Source: Sphingobium sp. CCH11-B1 (GTDB lineage Bacteria; Pseudomonadota; Alphaproteobacteria; Sphingomonadales; Sphingomonadaceae). From it: a stretch of 64,000 nucleotides of DNA. The notes beneath the pieces are model-generated. The model did no database searches, was not told the origin of the DNA, and worked only from the letters and a program-made list of their open reading frames with translations. The position numbers and the translations under genes were made by a program. Of this stretch, positions 6,352 through 14,295 are shown in pieces. Every line of letters begins with the position of its first letter. Position 1 is the stretch's first letter. Location of the stretch: contig NZ_LSJY01000202.1 in assembly GCF_001556865.1 (NCBI RefSeq), positions 1 through 64,000 on the forward strand, read 5' to 3'.

Positions 6352-7094
6352 CCTACCAGCGCAAGGAAATCATCGGGAAGGCGACCCTGTATTTGGGGGA
6401 TTGCCTTGAGGTGATGCGGACGCTCGCGCCCGTCGACCAGATCATCGCCGACCCGCCATATGAGGCAGCGCTGCACAATGCGCGCGCCCACCAGTCGAAG
6501 TTGCGCAAGGATGGTGGCCCTGAACTTCAGGAAATCAACTTTGAAGCGATTGACGAGATCCGGGATGAATACGTCGCGGCGGCATCAGCGCTCTGCAACG
6601 GTTGGTTCATCGCGTTCTGCACACTAGAGGGCGTTCGTCCTTGGGCGGAAGCCATCAATGCCTCGCCTATGAAATACAAGCGCTCGTGCGTCTGGGTGAA
6701 GCCTGATTCCACGCCGCAGTTGAATGGGCAAGGGCCAGCCCAAGGCGCTGAGGCGGTCGCGGTAGCCTGGAATGGGCAAGGCCATGCCAAATGGAACGCT
6801 GGCGGCAAGCGCGGTGTCTATACGCACCTCGTCAACAATGCCGAACGCACAGGGAAGCACCCTACCGAAAAGCCCCGCCGGCTGATGAGTGAGATCATCG
6901 CTGACTTCACCATGCCGGGCCAATCTATTCTCGATCCTTTCATGGGCAGCGGCACGACTGGCGTTGCTGCCGTCATAGCTGGCCGAGCATTTATCGGCGT
7001 TGAGCGGAACCCCGAATATTTTGATCTGGCCTGCCAGCGCCTGCGCGACGCCCAGCGCCAACATGACCTCTTCCTCGGGGAGGCCGCAGCATGA
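6348..7094 (+). CDS. DNA N6-adenine methyltransferase (beta class)
   Basis: 248 residues, GTG start overlapping the previous stop. The catalytic motif DPPY is at residues 35-38 and the AdoMet-binding motif FMGSGTTG near residues 199-206. That order (IV before I) defines the beta class, and DPPY suggests N6-adenine rather than N4-cytosine methylation. HPTEKP before motif I is typical. No cognate restriction enzyme is adjacent, so it is an orphan enzyme, probably protecting phage DNA or altering expression. Target sequence cannot be read from the gene. Confidence 0.88.
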   Translation: MTYQRKEIIGKATLYLGDCLEVMRTLAPVDQIIADPPYEAALHNARAHQSKLRKDGGPELQEINFEAIDEIRDEYVAAASALCNGWFIAFCTLEGVRPWAEAINASPMKYKRSCVWVKPDSTPQLNGQGPAQGAEAVAVAWNGQGHAKWNAGGKRGVYTHLVNNAERTGKHPTEKPRRLMSEIIADFTMPGQSILDPFMGSGTTGVAAVIAGRAFIGVERNPEYFDLACQRLRDAQRQHDLFLGEAAA

Positions 7095-7282
7095 AACAGC
7101 CCCTCACCCAACAGCAAGCCATGGACGAGGCTGTCAGGAAGGCGCGGCGGGACAAGATCACCGCCAAGGAGCGCGACATGATCGTGTCCCAACTGCGGAC
7201 GCTTCCCCTGCCTGAGGTCCATCGGAACACGCGCCGGTCATATCTATGCCTGGGCAAGATCGCGGAGGCGAACGGGCTGTGA
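7091..7282 (+). CDS. Hypothetical phage protein (63 aa)
   Basis: 63 residues, strongly basic and helical (AMDEAVRKARRDKITAKERD), coupled by ATGA to the methyltransferase and by GTGA to the helicase. Probably binds nucleic acid or a replication partner; this is inferred from charge and position only. Confidence 0.6.
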   Translation: MKQPLTQQQAMDEAVRKARRDKITAKERDMIVSQLRTLPLPEVHRNTRRSYLCLGKIAEANGL

Positions 7283-8667
7283 CAGTCACCCTCCGACCAT
7301 ATCAAGCCGCCCTGCTCGACGGCGCACGCCAAGGCTTTCGCGAGCGCAAGCGCGCAATCCTGCTCCAGCTACCGACAGGCGGCGGCAAGACGGTATCCGG
7401 GTCGAAGATGATCGAAGGATCGTCCGCCAAGGGCCTGGTATGCTGGTGGCTTGCGCATCGACGGGAATTGATAGGCCAGACTTCCAAGACGTTCGCCGCG
7501 ATGGGCATTCAGCACGGCATCATCGCCGGCGGGCATTCGTCCGATCCGCACAAGCGCGTCCAAATCGGCAGCATTCAGACTGTCGCGCGCCGCTTGGACG
7601 ATCTGGCCCCGCCCGACCTCATCATTTTTGACGAGTGCCATCACCTTGGCGCAAGCCAGTGGCAGAAGATTTTCGACGCCTTCCCCAACGCCAAGATCAT
7701 CGGCCTTACCGCGACGCCGTGGCGCTTGGACGGCAAGGGCCTGGGCCAGTGGTTCGAGGAAATGGTCAACGGCCCGACCGTGGCGGAGTTGATCGCAGAG
7801 GGTAGCCTGTCCCACTATCGGCTGTTCGCCCCGACGCAAATCGACACCAGCACGATCAAGATGCAGGCCGGCGACTTCAAAAAGGATGACCTCGCCAAGC
7901 TGATGGATAAGCCGACGATCGTCGGTGACGCGGTGAAGCACTATCTCAAGTTGTGTCGTGGCAAGCGCGCTGTCGCCTTCGCGGTGAACGTTGAACACAG
8001 CCAGCGCATCGCGCAGCAGTTCAACGCCAACGGCATCCCTGCTGAGCATGTCGACGGCACTATGGACGCTGGTTCTCGTGACGGCGCTATCCAGCGCTTC
8101 ATCGCCGGCGACACGCTCGTCCTGACTAATTGCGAGCTGTTTGGCGAGGGATTCGATGTTCCCGCGATCGAGGCGGTCATTCTGCTGCGCCCGACCAAGT
8201 CTCTGTCCCTGCACCTTCAGCAGGTCGGCCGCGCTCTTCGCCCCGCACCGGGCAAGTCCGAGGCAATTATTCTGGACCACGCCGGCAACAGCATGATCCA
8301 TGGCCTACCTGACGATGACCGGGAATGGACGCTGGAGGATCGCGAGAAGAAGAAGAAGGACGACAAGGTTTCGTCCCCCATCAAGACCTGCATGGAATGC
8401 TTCCATGTGTATCGGCCGGCGCCGAAGTGTCCGCAATGCGGGCATCAGCCTGTCGGGCAGGCACGCGAGATCGAACAGCGCGACGGTGAATTGGCGGAGG
8501 TTGACGTCGCCGCCAAGCGCAAGGAGCAAAGGCGTGAGGTCGGGAACGCCCGAACCCGCGAGGACTTGGAGAGAATTGCTCGCGAGCGCGGATACAAGCC
8601 GGGCTGGGTAAACGCGATCATGAACGCGCGGCAGACTGGCGGCTTTGCCGGGAGGCGGTACGCATGA
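7279..8667 (+). CDS. Superfamily 2 DNA helicase
   Basis: 462 residues from the GTG at 7279, which overlaps the previous stop; the frame opens earlier but that part overlaps coding sequence. Walker A is LPTGGGKT (residues 31-38), motif II is DECH, motif III-like GLTATPWR follows, and motif VI is QQVGRALRPAPGK. A C-terminal CMEC...CPQCG pair forms a zinc ribbon. This is the standard phage SF2 helicase, expected to open DNA in replication or recombination with the nearby VRR-NUC and VapE proteins. Confidence 0.92.
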   Translation: MTVTLRPYQAALLDGARQGFRERKRAILLQLPTGGGKTVSGSKMIEGSSAKGLVCWWLAHRRELIGQTSKTFAAMGIQHGIIAGGHSSDPHKRVQIGSIQTVARRLDDLAPPDLIIFDECHHLGASQWQKIFDAFPNAKIIGLTATPWRLDGKGLGQWFEEMVNGPTVAELIAEGSLSHYRLFAPTQIDTSTIKMQAGDFKKDDLAKLMDKPTIVGDAVKHYLKLCRGKRAVAFAVNVEHSQRIAQQFNANGIPAEHVDGTMDAGSRDGAIQRFIAGDTLVLTNCELFGEGFDVPAIEAVILLRPTKSLSLHLQQVGRALRPAPGKSEAIILDHAGNSMIHGLPDDDREWTLEDREKKKKDDKVSSPIKTCMECFHVYRPAPKCPQCGHQPVGQAREIEQRDGELAEVDVAAKRKEQRREVGNARTREDLERIARERGYKPGWVNAIMNARQTGGFAGRRYA

Positions 8668-9296
8668 TTGGCGAGCGCTTCGGGAACTGGACCGTCATTT
8701 CTACGGACAGCGCAAATCGCGCCAACGGCTACAAGGTCGATTGTCGATGCGATTGTGGGACTAAACGCGCCACCAGCGCCAAATATCTCCGCAACGGAAA
8801 GAGCAAAAGCTGCGGTTGCGACGGAGTGTATGTCGGCGCGCTGCTCGACTGCGGCACCGTTCTGGCGATCAGCCAAAAAGCCCGCCGTAAGCCGCGAGTA
8901 CTGACAGTCCGATGCAAATGCGGCGAAGAGTTTTCGAGCCGTCTAGAGGGGCGCTCAGTTCGCGGCGGCTGCCCCTCTTGCCGCGTTCACCACTTCAAGC
9001 ACGGCGAATCCGCAGCCCTTTGTGACACCAAGGAATATCGCACCTGGAAGGGCATGCGCTGGCGTTGCGGTCCAAATGGGCTGGCTGATTATGCCGGCCG
9101 CGGCATATCAGTGTGCGAGCGCTGGTCTGACTATACCGTTTTCCTCGCAGATATGGGGCGTGCGCCGTCGCCAGCCCATTCGATTGATCGCGTCGACGTG
9201 AACGGGAACTATGAACCGGGCAACTGTCGATGGGCCACTGCCACGGAGCAAATGAATAACCGCCGCCCATCCTCCGAATGGAGGGCGCGAGCATGA
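8664..9296 (+). CDS. HNH-like endonuclease with zinc-binding N-terminus
   Basis: 210 residues. Residues 20-110 carry several CxC and CxxC pairs (CRCDCG, CGCDG, CKCGEEF, CPSC), suggesting two zinc sites. The C-terminal half has the signature seen in phage HNH-type homing enzymes: GRGISVCERW, then IDRVDVNGNYEPGNCRWAT and EQMNNRR. It sits neatly in the operon with ATGA overlaps. It is related to the gene at 16745-17692 in this C-terminal block. Whether it still cuts DNA is unknown. Confidence 0.75.
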   Translation: MIGERFGNWTVISTDSANRANGYKVDCRCDCGTKRATSAKYLRNGKSKSCGCDGVYVGALLDCGTVLAISQKARRKPRVLTVRCKCGEEFSSRLEGRSVRGGCPSCRVHHFKHGESAALCDTKEYRTWKGMRWRCGPNGLADYAGRGISVCERWSDYTVFLADMGRAPSPAHSIDRVDVNGNYEPGNCRWATATEQMNNRRPSSEWRARA

Positions 9297-9616
9297 GCGC
9301 CGCCCACACCGACCTAGTCAACCAGATCCGGCTCTACCTGTCGGACATCGGCGCCATGTCGATCCCGGTCGACACGCCTGGTCTGCTCTACACCCGCGAT
9401 GGACGGCCGGCAAAATTCGGCACCAAGGGCGCGCTCGACATCGCAGCGACCGTGAAGGGCCGCGCCGTCTGGATCGATGCGAAGACCGGCCGAGATAGGC
9501 TGAAGCCAGAACAGATGAAATTCTGCGCAGCCCAGGAAAAAGCTGGAGGCATCGCCTTCGCCGCCTGGTCCGTTGCCGACGTCGCTACCCGCCTCAAGCT
9601 GGAGGGCCTCGCATGA
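9293..9616 (+). CDS. VRR-NUC-type nuclease
   Basis: 107 residues from the ATG at 9293 overlapping the previous stop. The pattern GTKGALDIAATVKGRAVWID followed by AKTGRD and a downstream Q-x-K fits the VRR-NUC (PD-(D/E)XK) fold, with D in GALDI and the D-A-K triplet as metal-site residues. Such stand-alone domains process branched or flap DNA in phage replication and recombination. Confidence 0.75.
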   Translation: MSAAHTDLVNQIRLYLSDIGAMSIPVDTPGLLYTRDGRPAKFGTKGALDIAATVKGRAVWIDAKTGRDRLKPEQMKFCAAQEKAGGIAFAAWSVADVATRLKLEGLA

Positions 9617-10386
9617 GGCACCGCGACATCATAGACGTGGCGCACCCCTTCCGCCCATTCGCCCAGGCTATCGTCAACTCGCATGAGGAGATTGTCGAGG
9701 GCTATCTCAAGCGCCGCGCCCTTTCCGACGCGGCCAGCTTCCAGCGCGAGTTAATCGACGCAGTGGACGCCATGAGCAGCGACACTATCGGGGCCGCATG
9801 GCGCAAGGCCCATCGCCTGCAACTGTTTCGCAATCCGGCAAAGGCGACAGCATGGAAGGCCCGCGCCATCAGCCTTGACCCGACCGATCCGCACATGAGT
9901 ATAGCCCTCGCCAGCTTCGCGCCGATGCAGGTTGACGGAAAATGGCACCTCGCCATCCCACTACCCATCCCGTGTCCGCTTGGGGCCAAATCCATTGAAC
10001 CAGACGACATCGTTCTGATCGAGCCAGCCACCGGCAACGCCCGTCTCTACAGCGGCGATACGGACACGCTTATCAGCGCCGACAAGCCCGACAGCTTTAC
10101 CGCCATGGCTGACGCCAAGGTGTGGGCGCGCGAGATCGCAGCCAGCGCTGTCGAATGGTTCTACCGCCGCTGTGACGCCGCCAAGATCGCCAACGTGGCG
10201 CCAACCTGGTCAGGCTTGCCATCATCGGCGCTCGCGATCGGGAATCCTGGCAAGATCATCTGGCCGCATGTCACGGCCATCACTGCAGGCGCAGGCATCG
10301 ACGCCGCGCAACTCAAGAAAACGATCTTCCGCCAGGCGCGCATCACGCATGTCGAAAGTCCGATGCAGATTGTGAGGGCGGCATGA
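9613..10386 (+). CDS. Unrecognised replication-region protein (257 aa)
   Basis: 257 residues, coupled at both ends by ATGA overlaps, between VRR-NUC and VapE. The N-terminal 100 residues are helical; the middle has beta-rich blocks (WHLAIPLPIPCPLGAKSIEP) and the C-terminus holds an Ala-Ile-rich helix. I see no primase, toprim or zinc motif. Its position suggests a replication accessory role. Confidence 0.65.
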   Translation: MRHRDIIDVAHPFRPFAQAIVNSHEEIVEGYLKRRALSDAASFQRELIDAVDAMSSDTIGAAWRKAHRLQLFRNPAKATAWKARAISLDPTDPHMSIALASFAPMQVDGKWHLAIPLPIPCPLGAKSIEPDDIVLIEPATGNARLYSGDTDTLISADKPDSFTAMADAKVWAREIAASAVEWFYRRCDAAKIANVAPTWSGLPSSALAIGNPGKIIWPHVTAITAGAGIDAAQLKKTIFRQARITHVESPMQIVRAA

Positions 10387-11561
10387 TGGCTGACGTCATC
10401 GATCTGAACGCCTGGAGGCACAACCTCCAGATGGGCGACAAAGGCCCAAAGCGGAACCTTACGAATACGATCGCGCATCTGCGCGGCCTTCAAGGGCTGG
10501 GGAAAAGTCTGCGCTTCAACGAAATGACGCAGGCCATCGAGTGGAATGGCAAGCCGATCGAAGATCCTGACGTGGTCGACATTCGGCTCATCATCGAGCG
10601 CAACAATTATCAACCGCAGGACCGCGACATCCGCCCGGCTATCGACCGCGTGTGCCGTGAAAACCGCTACAACCCGGTCACGGATTATCTAAACAGCCTG
10701 AAATGGGATGGAACCCCGCGGCTGGAGCGATGGATGCCGCACCTGTTGGGCGCGCCCGCCAGCGACTTCGTGAAGTTGGTCGGCCCCAAGGTGCTGATCA
10801 GCGCCGTTGCCCGCGCTTACGAACCGGGGTGCAAGGTCGACACGATCATGGTCCTGGAGGGCGAGCAGGGCCTGAAAAAGTCCAGCGCCATCGCCGCCCT
10901 TTTTGGCGAGGAATATACTGCCGAGTCCGTGAGCCTGTTCGACCAGCACAACAAGATGGTCATGCAAATGATGGGCGCGTGGTGCGTCGAGCTGGCAGAG
11001 TTCGTGGCGGTCGTCCGCAAGGAGCAAGGCGCTGTCAAGGGCCTCATCTCTATGCGCTCCGATCGCGTGGTCCTGCCCTATGCCAAGATGGCAAGCACCC
11101 ATCCCCGGCGCTGCATTTTCTTCGGAACGATCAATCCCGACAGCATGGGCTATCTGACCGACAGCACCGGCAACCGCCGTTATTGGCCTGTCACCGTTAC
11201 CCGCATTGACATCGAGGGCATCCTGAAAAGCCGTGACCAGCTTTGGGCAGAGGCCGTGCATCGCTTCCGCCAGGGCGAGCGCTGGTGGCTTGAGGATGAT
11301 GAAAACAAGGTTGCCACCGTCGAGCAGGTCGAGCGTGAAGAAGAGGATGCCTGGACGCCGATCCTTAAGGAAAAGCTGGTCGGCAAAGCCGTCATCACGA
11401 CGAACGACGCGCTAACCGAACTTGGTATTCCGCACGAACGGAAGGACAAGCGCGCGCAGATGCGGGCCGCCACAGCGCTCGTCCAGATCGGCTATGAACG
11501 CTTCAAGGTGCGTCCTGCACCGGGGGCTAAACCTATATGGGCATGGAGGCGCAAGGAATGA
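10383..11561 (+). CDS. Virulence-associated E family ATPase
   Basis: 392 residues. The VapE core runs from NYQPQDRDI and DYLNSLKWDGTPRLERWM through the P-loop region LEGEQGLKKSSAIAALFG, the acidic CVELAEF and the sensor-like IFFGTINPDSMGYLTDSTG with NRRYWPV. VapE proteins resemble superfamily 3 replicative ATPases and commonly accompany phage replication genes; no separate primase domain is fused here. The gene ends the rightward replication block and is followed by the GTTCCC repeat cluster. Despite the name it is not a virulence factor by itself. Confidence 0.88.
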   Translation: MMADVIDLNAWRHNLQMGDKGPKRNLTNTIAHLRGLQGLGKSLRFNEMTQAIEWNGKPIEDPDVVDIRLIIERNNYQPQDRDIRPAIDRVCRENRYNPVTDYLNSLKWDGTPRLERWMPHLLGAPASDFVKLVGPKVLISAVARAYEPGCKVDTIMVLEGEQGLKKSSAIAALFGEEYTAESVSLFDQHNKMVMQMMGAWCVELAEFVAVVRKEQGAVKGLISMRSDRVVLPYAKMASTHPRRCIFFGTINPDSMGYLTDSTGNRRYWPVTVTRIDIEGILKSRDQLWAEAVHRFRQGERWWLEDDENKVATVEQVEREEEDAWTPILKEKLVGKAVITTNDALTELGIPHERKDKRAQMRAATALVQIGYERFKVRPAPGAKPIWAWRRKE

Positions 11562-11566
11562 TGGCC

Positions 11567-11750
11567 GTTCCCTCCCCCCTGTTCCCACTGCGCCCTTGTT
11601 CCCACCTCAAGGCGGGAACATGCGCCAAAATTTTGCGTGTTTTTGTTGCCCACCTCACCTGTTCCCGCCGTGTTCCGACCCATTTTGAGGGGGTAGGAAC
11701 GAGGTGGGAACGTAAGGTTTTCTGCGGCTCTTGCTCTATTTGTTCCCTCC
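11567..11750. repeat. GTTCCC half-site cluster, possible origin
   Basis: Non-coding stretch with GTTCC(C) in forward direction at 11567, 11581, 11598, 11661, 11672 and 11742 and in reverse at 11614, 11696 and 11706. GTTCCCACCTC (11598-11608) and GAGGTGGGAAC (11701-11711) are exact inverted repeats of 11 bp. A/T-rich tracts lie at 11626-11647 and 11750-11776. Placement directly after the VapE gene fits an iteron-type replication origin. An open frame across it (11537-11833) has unnatural composition and is not called. Confidence 0.5.
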
Positions 11751-11825
11751 TTTTTCTAAAGAAAGAAAGAAATAGGGAGAGTGGTAAAAACCTGGGTTTC
11801 GCGTGCGCGCGAGGAGGTGGGATCA

Positions 11826-11966
11826 ATGGGTAATCTCACCGCCTTCATCTGCTGGCTGCTCAAGTCGCCGCGTTCGAAACGTGACGCCGGCCTTGAAGCG
11901 CGCAGGCTCAAGATCCGGCTCGATTGGGCGGAATTCTACTTCAACACGATCGGGAGGATGGGATGA
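11826..11966 (+). CDS. Small hypothetical protein (46 aa)
   Basis: ATG at 11826 follows GGAGGTGGG at good spacing, a strong ribosome site. 46 residues: a short hydrophobic start (LTAFICWLL), a basic middle (KSPRSKRDAGLEARRLKIRL) and an aromatic end. An ATGA at its stop would start a 15-residue peptide ending at 12010. No family recognised. Confidence 0.55.
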   Translation: MGNLTAFICWLLKSPRSKRDAGLEARRLKIRLDWAEFYFNTIGRMG

Positions 11967-12014
11967 GCACTGACACGACCCGGCCCACCACACAGCAGCA
12001 GGGGGAGTAGGGGG

Positions 12015-12446
12015 ATGGGCAAGCACATCACCATCGACACGGAGATCAAGCGCCCATGGCAGGTGGCAGTGTGCCCCGTGGATTTTGCCGAAACTTTCAT
12101 CCGCGAAGGCTGGCGTGGCGTCGAAGCGAAATACGGATTCCACACCCGCACGAACAAGCGCTGCATCGATGAGGCTGGAGGAGAGGCCCTGATACAGCAA
12201 CGCCGCGAATATCTCGCCAAGGTTCGCAGGCTGCGCAAAAGCATCCAGCATCGCCACCAAGTCACCGAGCCTGCCCAGATTGTCCCTGAAAGCGTCCGTA
12301 GCGCGATTGCCTACATGCGCGGCAGGGAGGGTGGTTCGTGGCTTATCACCGCAACCGGCGCTGGTGATTTCTTCTTCGGGGCCATCCGACTGACTGGAGA
12401 TGAGATCGTGGAACGGGCCAAGCGGAAGGGATGGACCCATGTTTAA
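12015..12446 (+). CDS. Hypothetical phage protein before the terminase (143 aa)
   Basis: Start preceded by AGGGGG. The 143-residue protein has a mixed N-terminal region (TEIKRPWQVAVCPVDFAETF), a basic helix (QQRREYLAKVRRLRKSIQ) and a C-terminal alpha/beta part. It overlaps the small terminase by eight bases. Position just before terS suggests a late or packaging-associated role, but no domain is recognised. Confidence 0.65.
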   Translation: MGKHITIDTEIKRPWQVAVCPVDFAETFIREGWRGVEAKYGFHTRTNKRCIDEAGGEALIQQRREYLAKVRRLRKSIQHRHQVTEPAQIVPESVRSAIAYMRGREGGSWLITATGAGDFFFGAIRLTGDEIVERAKRKGWTHV

Positions 12447-12828
12447 GGCTAACCCTGTCGGCCGCCCCAGCAAGTACAAGGATGCCTACTGCGGCGAGGT
12501 GGTGACGCACATGACGGAAGGTGCCAGCCTGACTTCATTCGCTGCTGAGATCGGCGTTTCGCGGGCGACCATCAACGTGTGGATGGAAGAACACCCGGAA
12601 TTTTTAGAAGCCGTTGGTAAGGCGAAGGCAAAATGCGCCTCTTGGTGGGAGAAGCAAGGGCGTCGGATTGCGCTGGAAGGTGGCGGCCCAGGCTCCAGCA
12701 CCCTCGCCATCTTTGGCATGAAAAACATGGGCGGCGACGACTGGACCGACAAGCAGGAAGTGGACCACCGTAGTTCCGATGGCAGCATGACCCCGCAACC
12801 GCCGATCTACAACATCACCGACAAGTGA
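12439..12828 (+). CDS. terS: Terminase small subunit
   Basis: 129 residues from ATG 12439. N-terminal VGRPSKYKDAYCGEVVTHM and the helix-turn-helix SLTSFAAEIGVSRATINVWM are the usual opening of this small-terminase type, followed by a conserved WWEKQGRRIAL helix and a flexible end. It recognises the packaging site and hands DNA to the large subunit, whose GTG start overlaps its stop. Confidence 0.88.
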   Translation: MFKANPVGRPSKYKDAYCGEVVTHMTEGASLTSFAAEIGVSRATINVWMEEHPEFLEAVGKAKAKCASWWEKQGRRIALEGGGPGSSTLAIFGMKNMGGDDWTDKQEVDHRSSDGSMTPQPPIYNITDK

Positions 12829-14249
12829 ACCGCGAATTCATAGATATATTCCCTGCGTATAGGGACTATCTGCAACCTGCTCGTTTTAAGGTTGCATATG
12901 GCGGTCGTGGCAGCGCAAAAACGCGGACATTTTGCACCGTCTTAACAAGCAACGTGCTTTACCATGGATGGCGGGTCGTTTGTTTCCGCGAAATCATGGA
13001 GAGCATCGCGGATAGCGTCTATCAGGAGTTCGTGGCCGAGATCGAGCGCCGCAACCTTGATGACCAGTTCGAGATATTGAAAACCGAAATCAAGTGCCGG
13101 TCTGGCGGTTGCATCCGCTTCTCAGGCATTAAGGCCAGCGCGACTAGGCTGAACACGCAGAAGCTTAAAGGATTTTCGGACTTCGACGCGGCATGGCTGG
13201 AGGAAGCAAATCCGGTTACGGCCGAAAGCTGGAATGCGCTCATCCCGACCATGCGCAAGAGCGGGTCGGAAATTTGGGTATCGTTCAACCCTGAGAACCC
13301 GCTGGAAGAAACCTATCAGCGGTTCGTGGCTGATCCGAGCTATCCGGCTGAGAAGGACGGACGCCCCTATTGCATCGTCAAAAAGATCAACTTCACGGAC
13401 AATCCGCGCTTCCCGCGCGAGCTGGCCGACGATGCGGAGTTGATGCGCCAGACGGACCCTGAGCTATACCGGCATGTCTATCTGGGCGAGCCGGTCGCCA
13501 ACAATGCCTTGTCGATCATCAAGCCCATGTGGATTGAGGCAGCGATAGACGCGCATCTTCAAATCGAAGGCTTCCCCATGGGTGGCGGAAAAATCGGCGG
13601 CATGGACGTGTCAGGAGGCGTGGAAGGCGATGTGGCCGCACCCAAGGCGAACGACCCAAACGCGATGGCTTGGCGCTATGGCTGCGTCCTCTCCGGCTTG
13701 GAGGAATGGCAGGACGAGAACCCGAACGCCGCAGCAGCCTACGCCTACAGCATTGTGCGGCGAGAGGGCATTGACACCCTGCATGTCGATGACATTGGCG
13801 TCGGCGCGTCGGTTCCCGGCGAACTGCGTCGGCTGCAAAAGGAGGCAAAGGCCAGCAGCGCCGCATTTGCAGGCTGGACCGCCTCCGAGAGCCCCACGAA
13901 CGCCGACAAGGAGTACCAGCCCGGCAAGACGCATGGCGATATGTTCGCCAATCTCAAGGCGCAAGGCTGGGGGCTGTTAGGAGATCGGTTTCGGAACACA
14001 TGGCAGGCGCGCAATGGACTGCCCTATGATGCGGACAAGCTCATCTCCATTCCTTCCGGGCTACCATTACGCGAGAAGTTGCAAGGCGAATTATCCCAGC
14101 CTCGCCGTGAGAGCGTGAACGGGCGCATGAAGGTGGAGAGCAAGAGGTCGTTAAAGAAGCGCGGCATTCCATCGCATAACTTGGCCGACGCGGTTGTCAT
14201 GGCCTTTTCCGAGCCAGAGCGGAGGGTGACACGCTTCAGCGTCCTATAG
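12825..14249 (+). CDS. terL: Terminase large subunit (PBSX type)
   Basis: 474 residues, GTG start. Walker A GGRGSAKT at residues 26-33, Walker B-like FDAAWLEEAN with the catalytic Glu, and coupling motif WVSFNPEN form the packaging ATPase. The C-terminal RNase H-like nuclease shows GGMDVSGG, VDDIGVG and HNLADAVVMAF acidic sites. Length and motif order match the PBSX/terminase_3 group. The stop is followed at once by the first copy of the 14-bp late element. Confidence 0.95.
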   Translation: MNREFIDIFPAYRDYLQPARFKVAYGGRGSAKTRTFCTVLTSNVLYHGWRVVCFREIMESIADSVYQEFVAEIERRNLDDQFEILKTEIKCRSGGCIRFSGIKASATRLNTQKLKGFSDFDAAWLEEANPVTAESWNALIPTMRKSGSEIWVSFNPENPLEETYQRFVADPSYPAEKDGRPYCIVKKINFTDNPRFPRELADDAELMRQTDPELYRHVYLGEPVANNALSIIKPMWIEAAIDAHLQIEGFPMGGGKIGGMDVSGGVEGDVAAPKANDPNAMAWRYGCVLSGLEEWQDENPNAAAAYAYSIVRREGIDTLHVDDIGVGASVPGELRRLQKEAKASSAAFAGWTASESPTNADKEYQPGKTHGDMFANLKAQGWGLLGDRFRNTWQARNGLPYDADKLISIPSGLPLREKLQGELSQPRRESVNGRMKVESKRSLKKRGIPSHNLADAVVMAFSEPERRVTRFSVL

Positions 14250-14263
14250 GCTGGCGTCCGTAG
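14250..14263 (+). promoter_or_regulatory. 14-bp late-gene element, copy 1 (GCTGGCGTCCGTAG)
   Basis: Starts on the base after the terL stop and ends 32 nt before the portal ATG. The intervening leader has no Shine-Dalgarno sequence but contains a short CGGA/TCCG hairpin. Same strand and same relation to a start codon as copies 2, 4 and 5. Confidence 0.75.
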
Positions 14264-14295
14264 CAATCCCCGGACCTTCTCCGCACCGTCTCCCC

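Noticed and set aside
11537..11833. 98-residue open frame over the GTTCCC cluster
   Set aside because: Composition follows the DNA repeats and there is no ribosome site; treated as non-coding.
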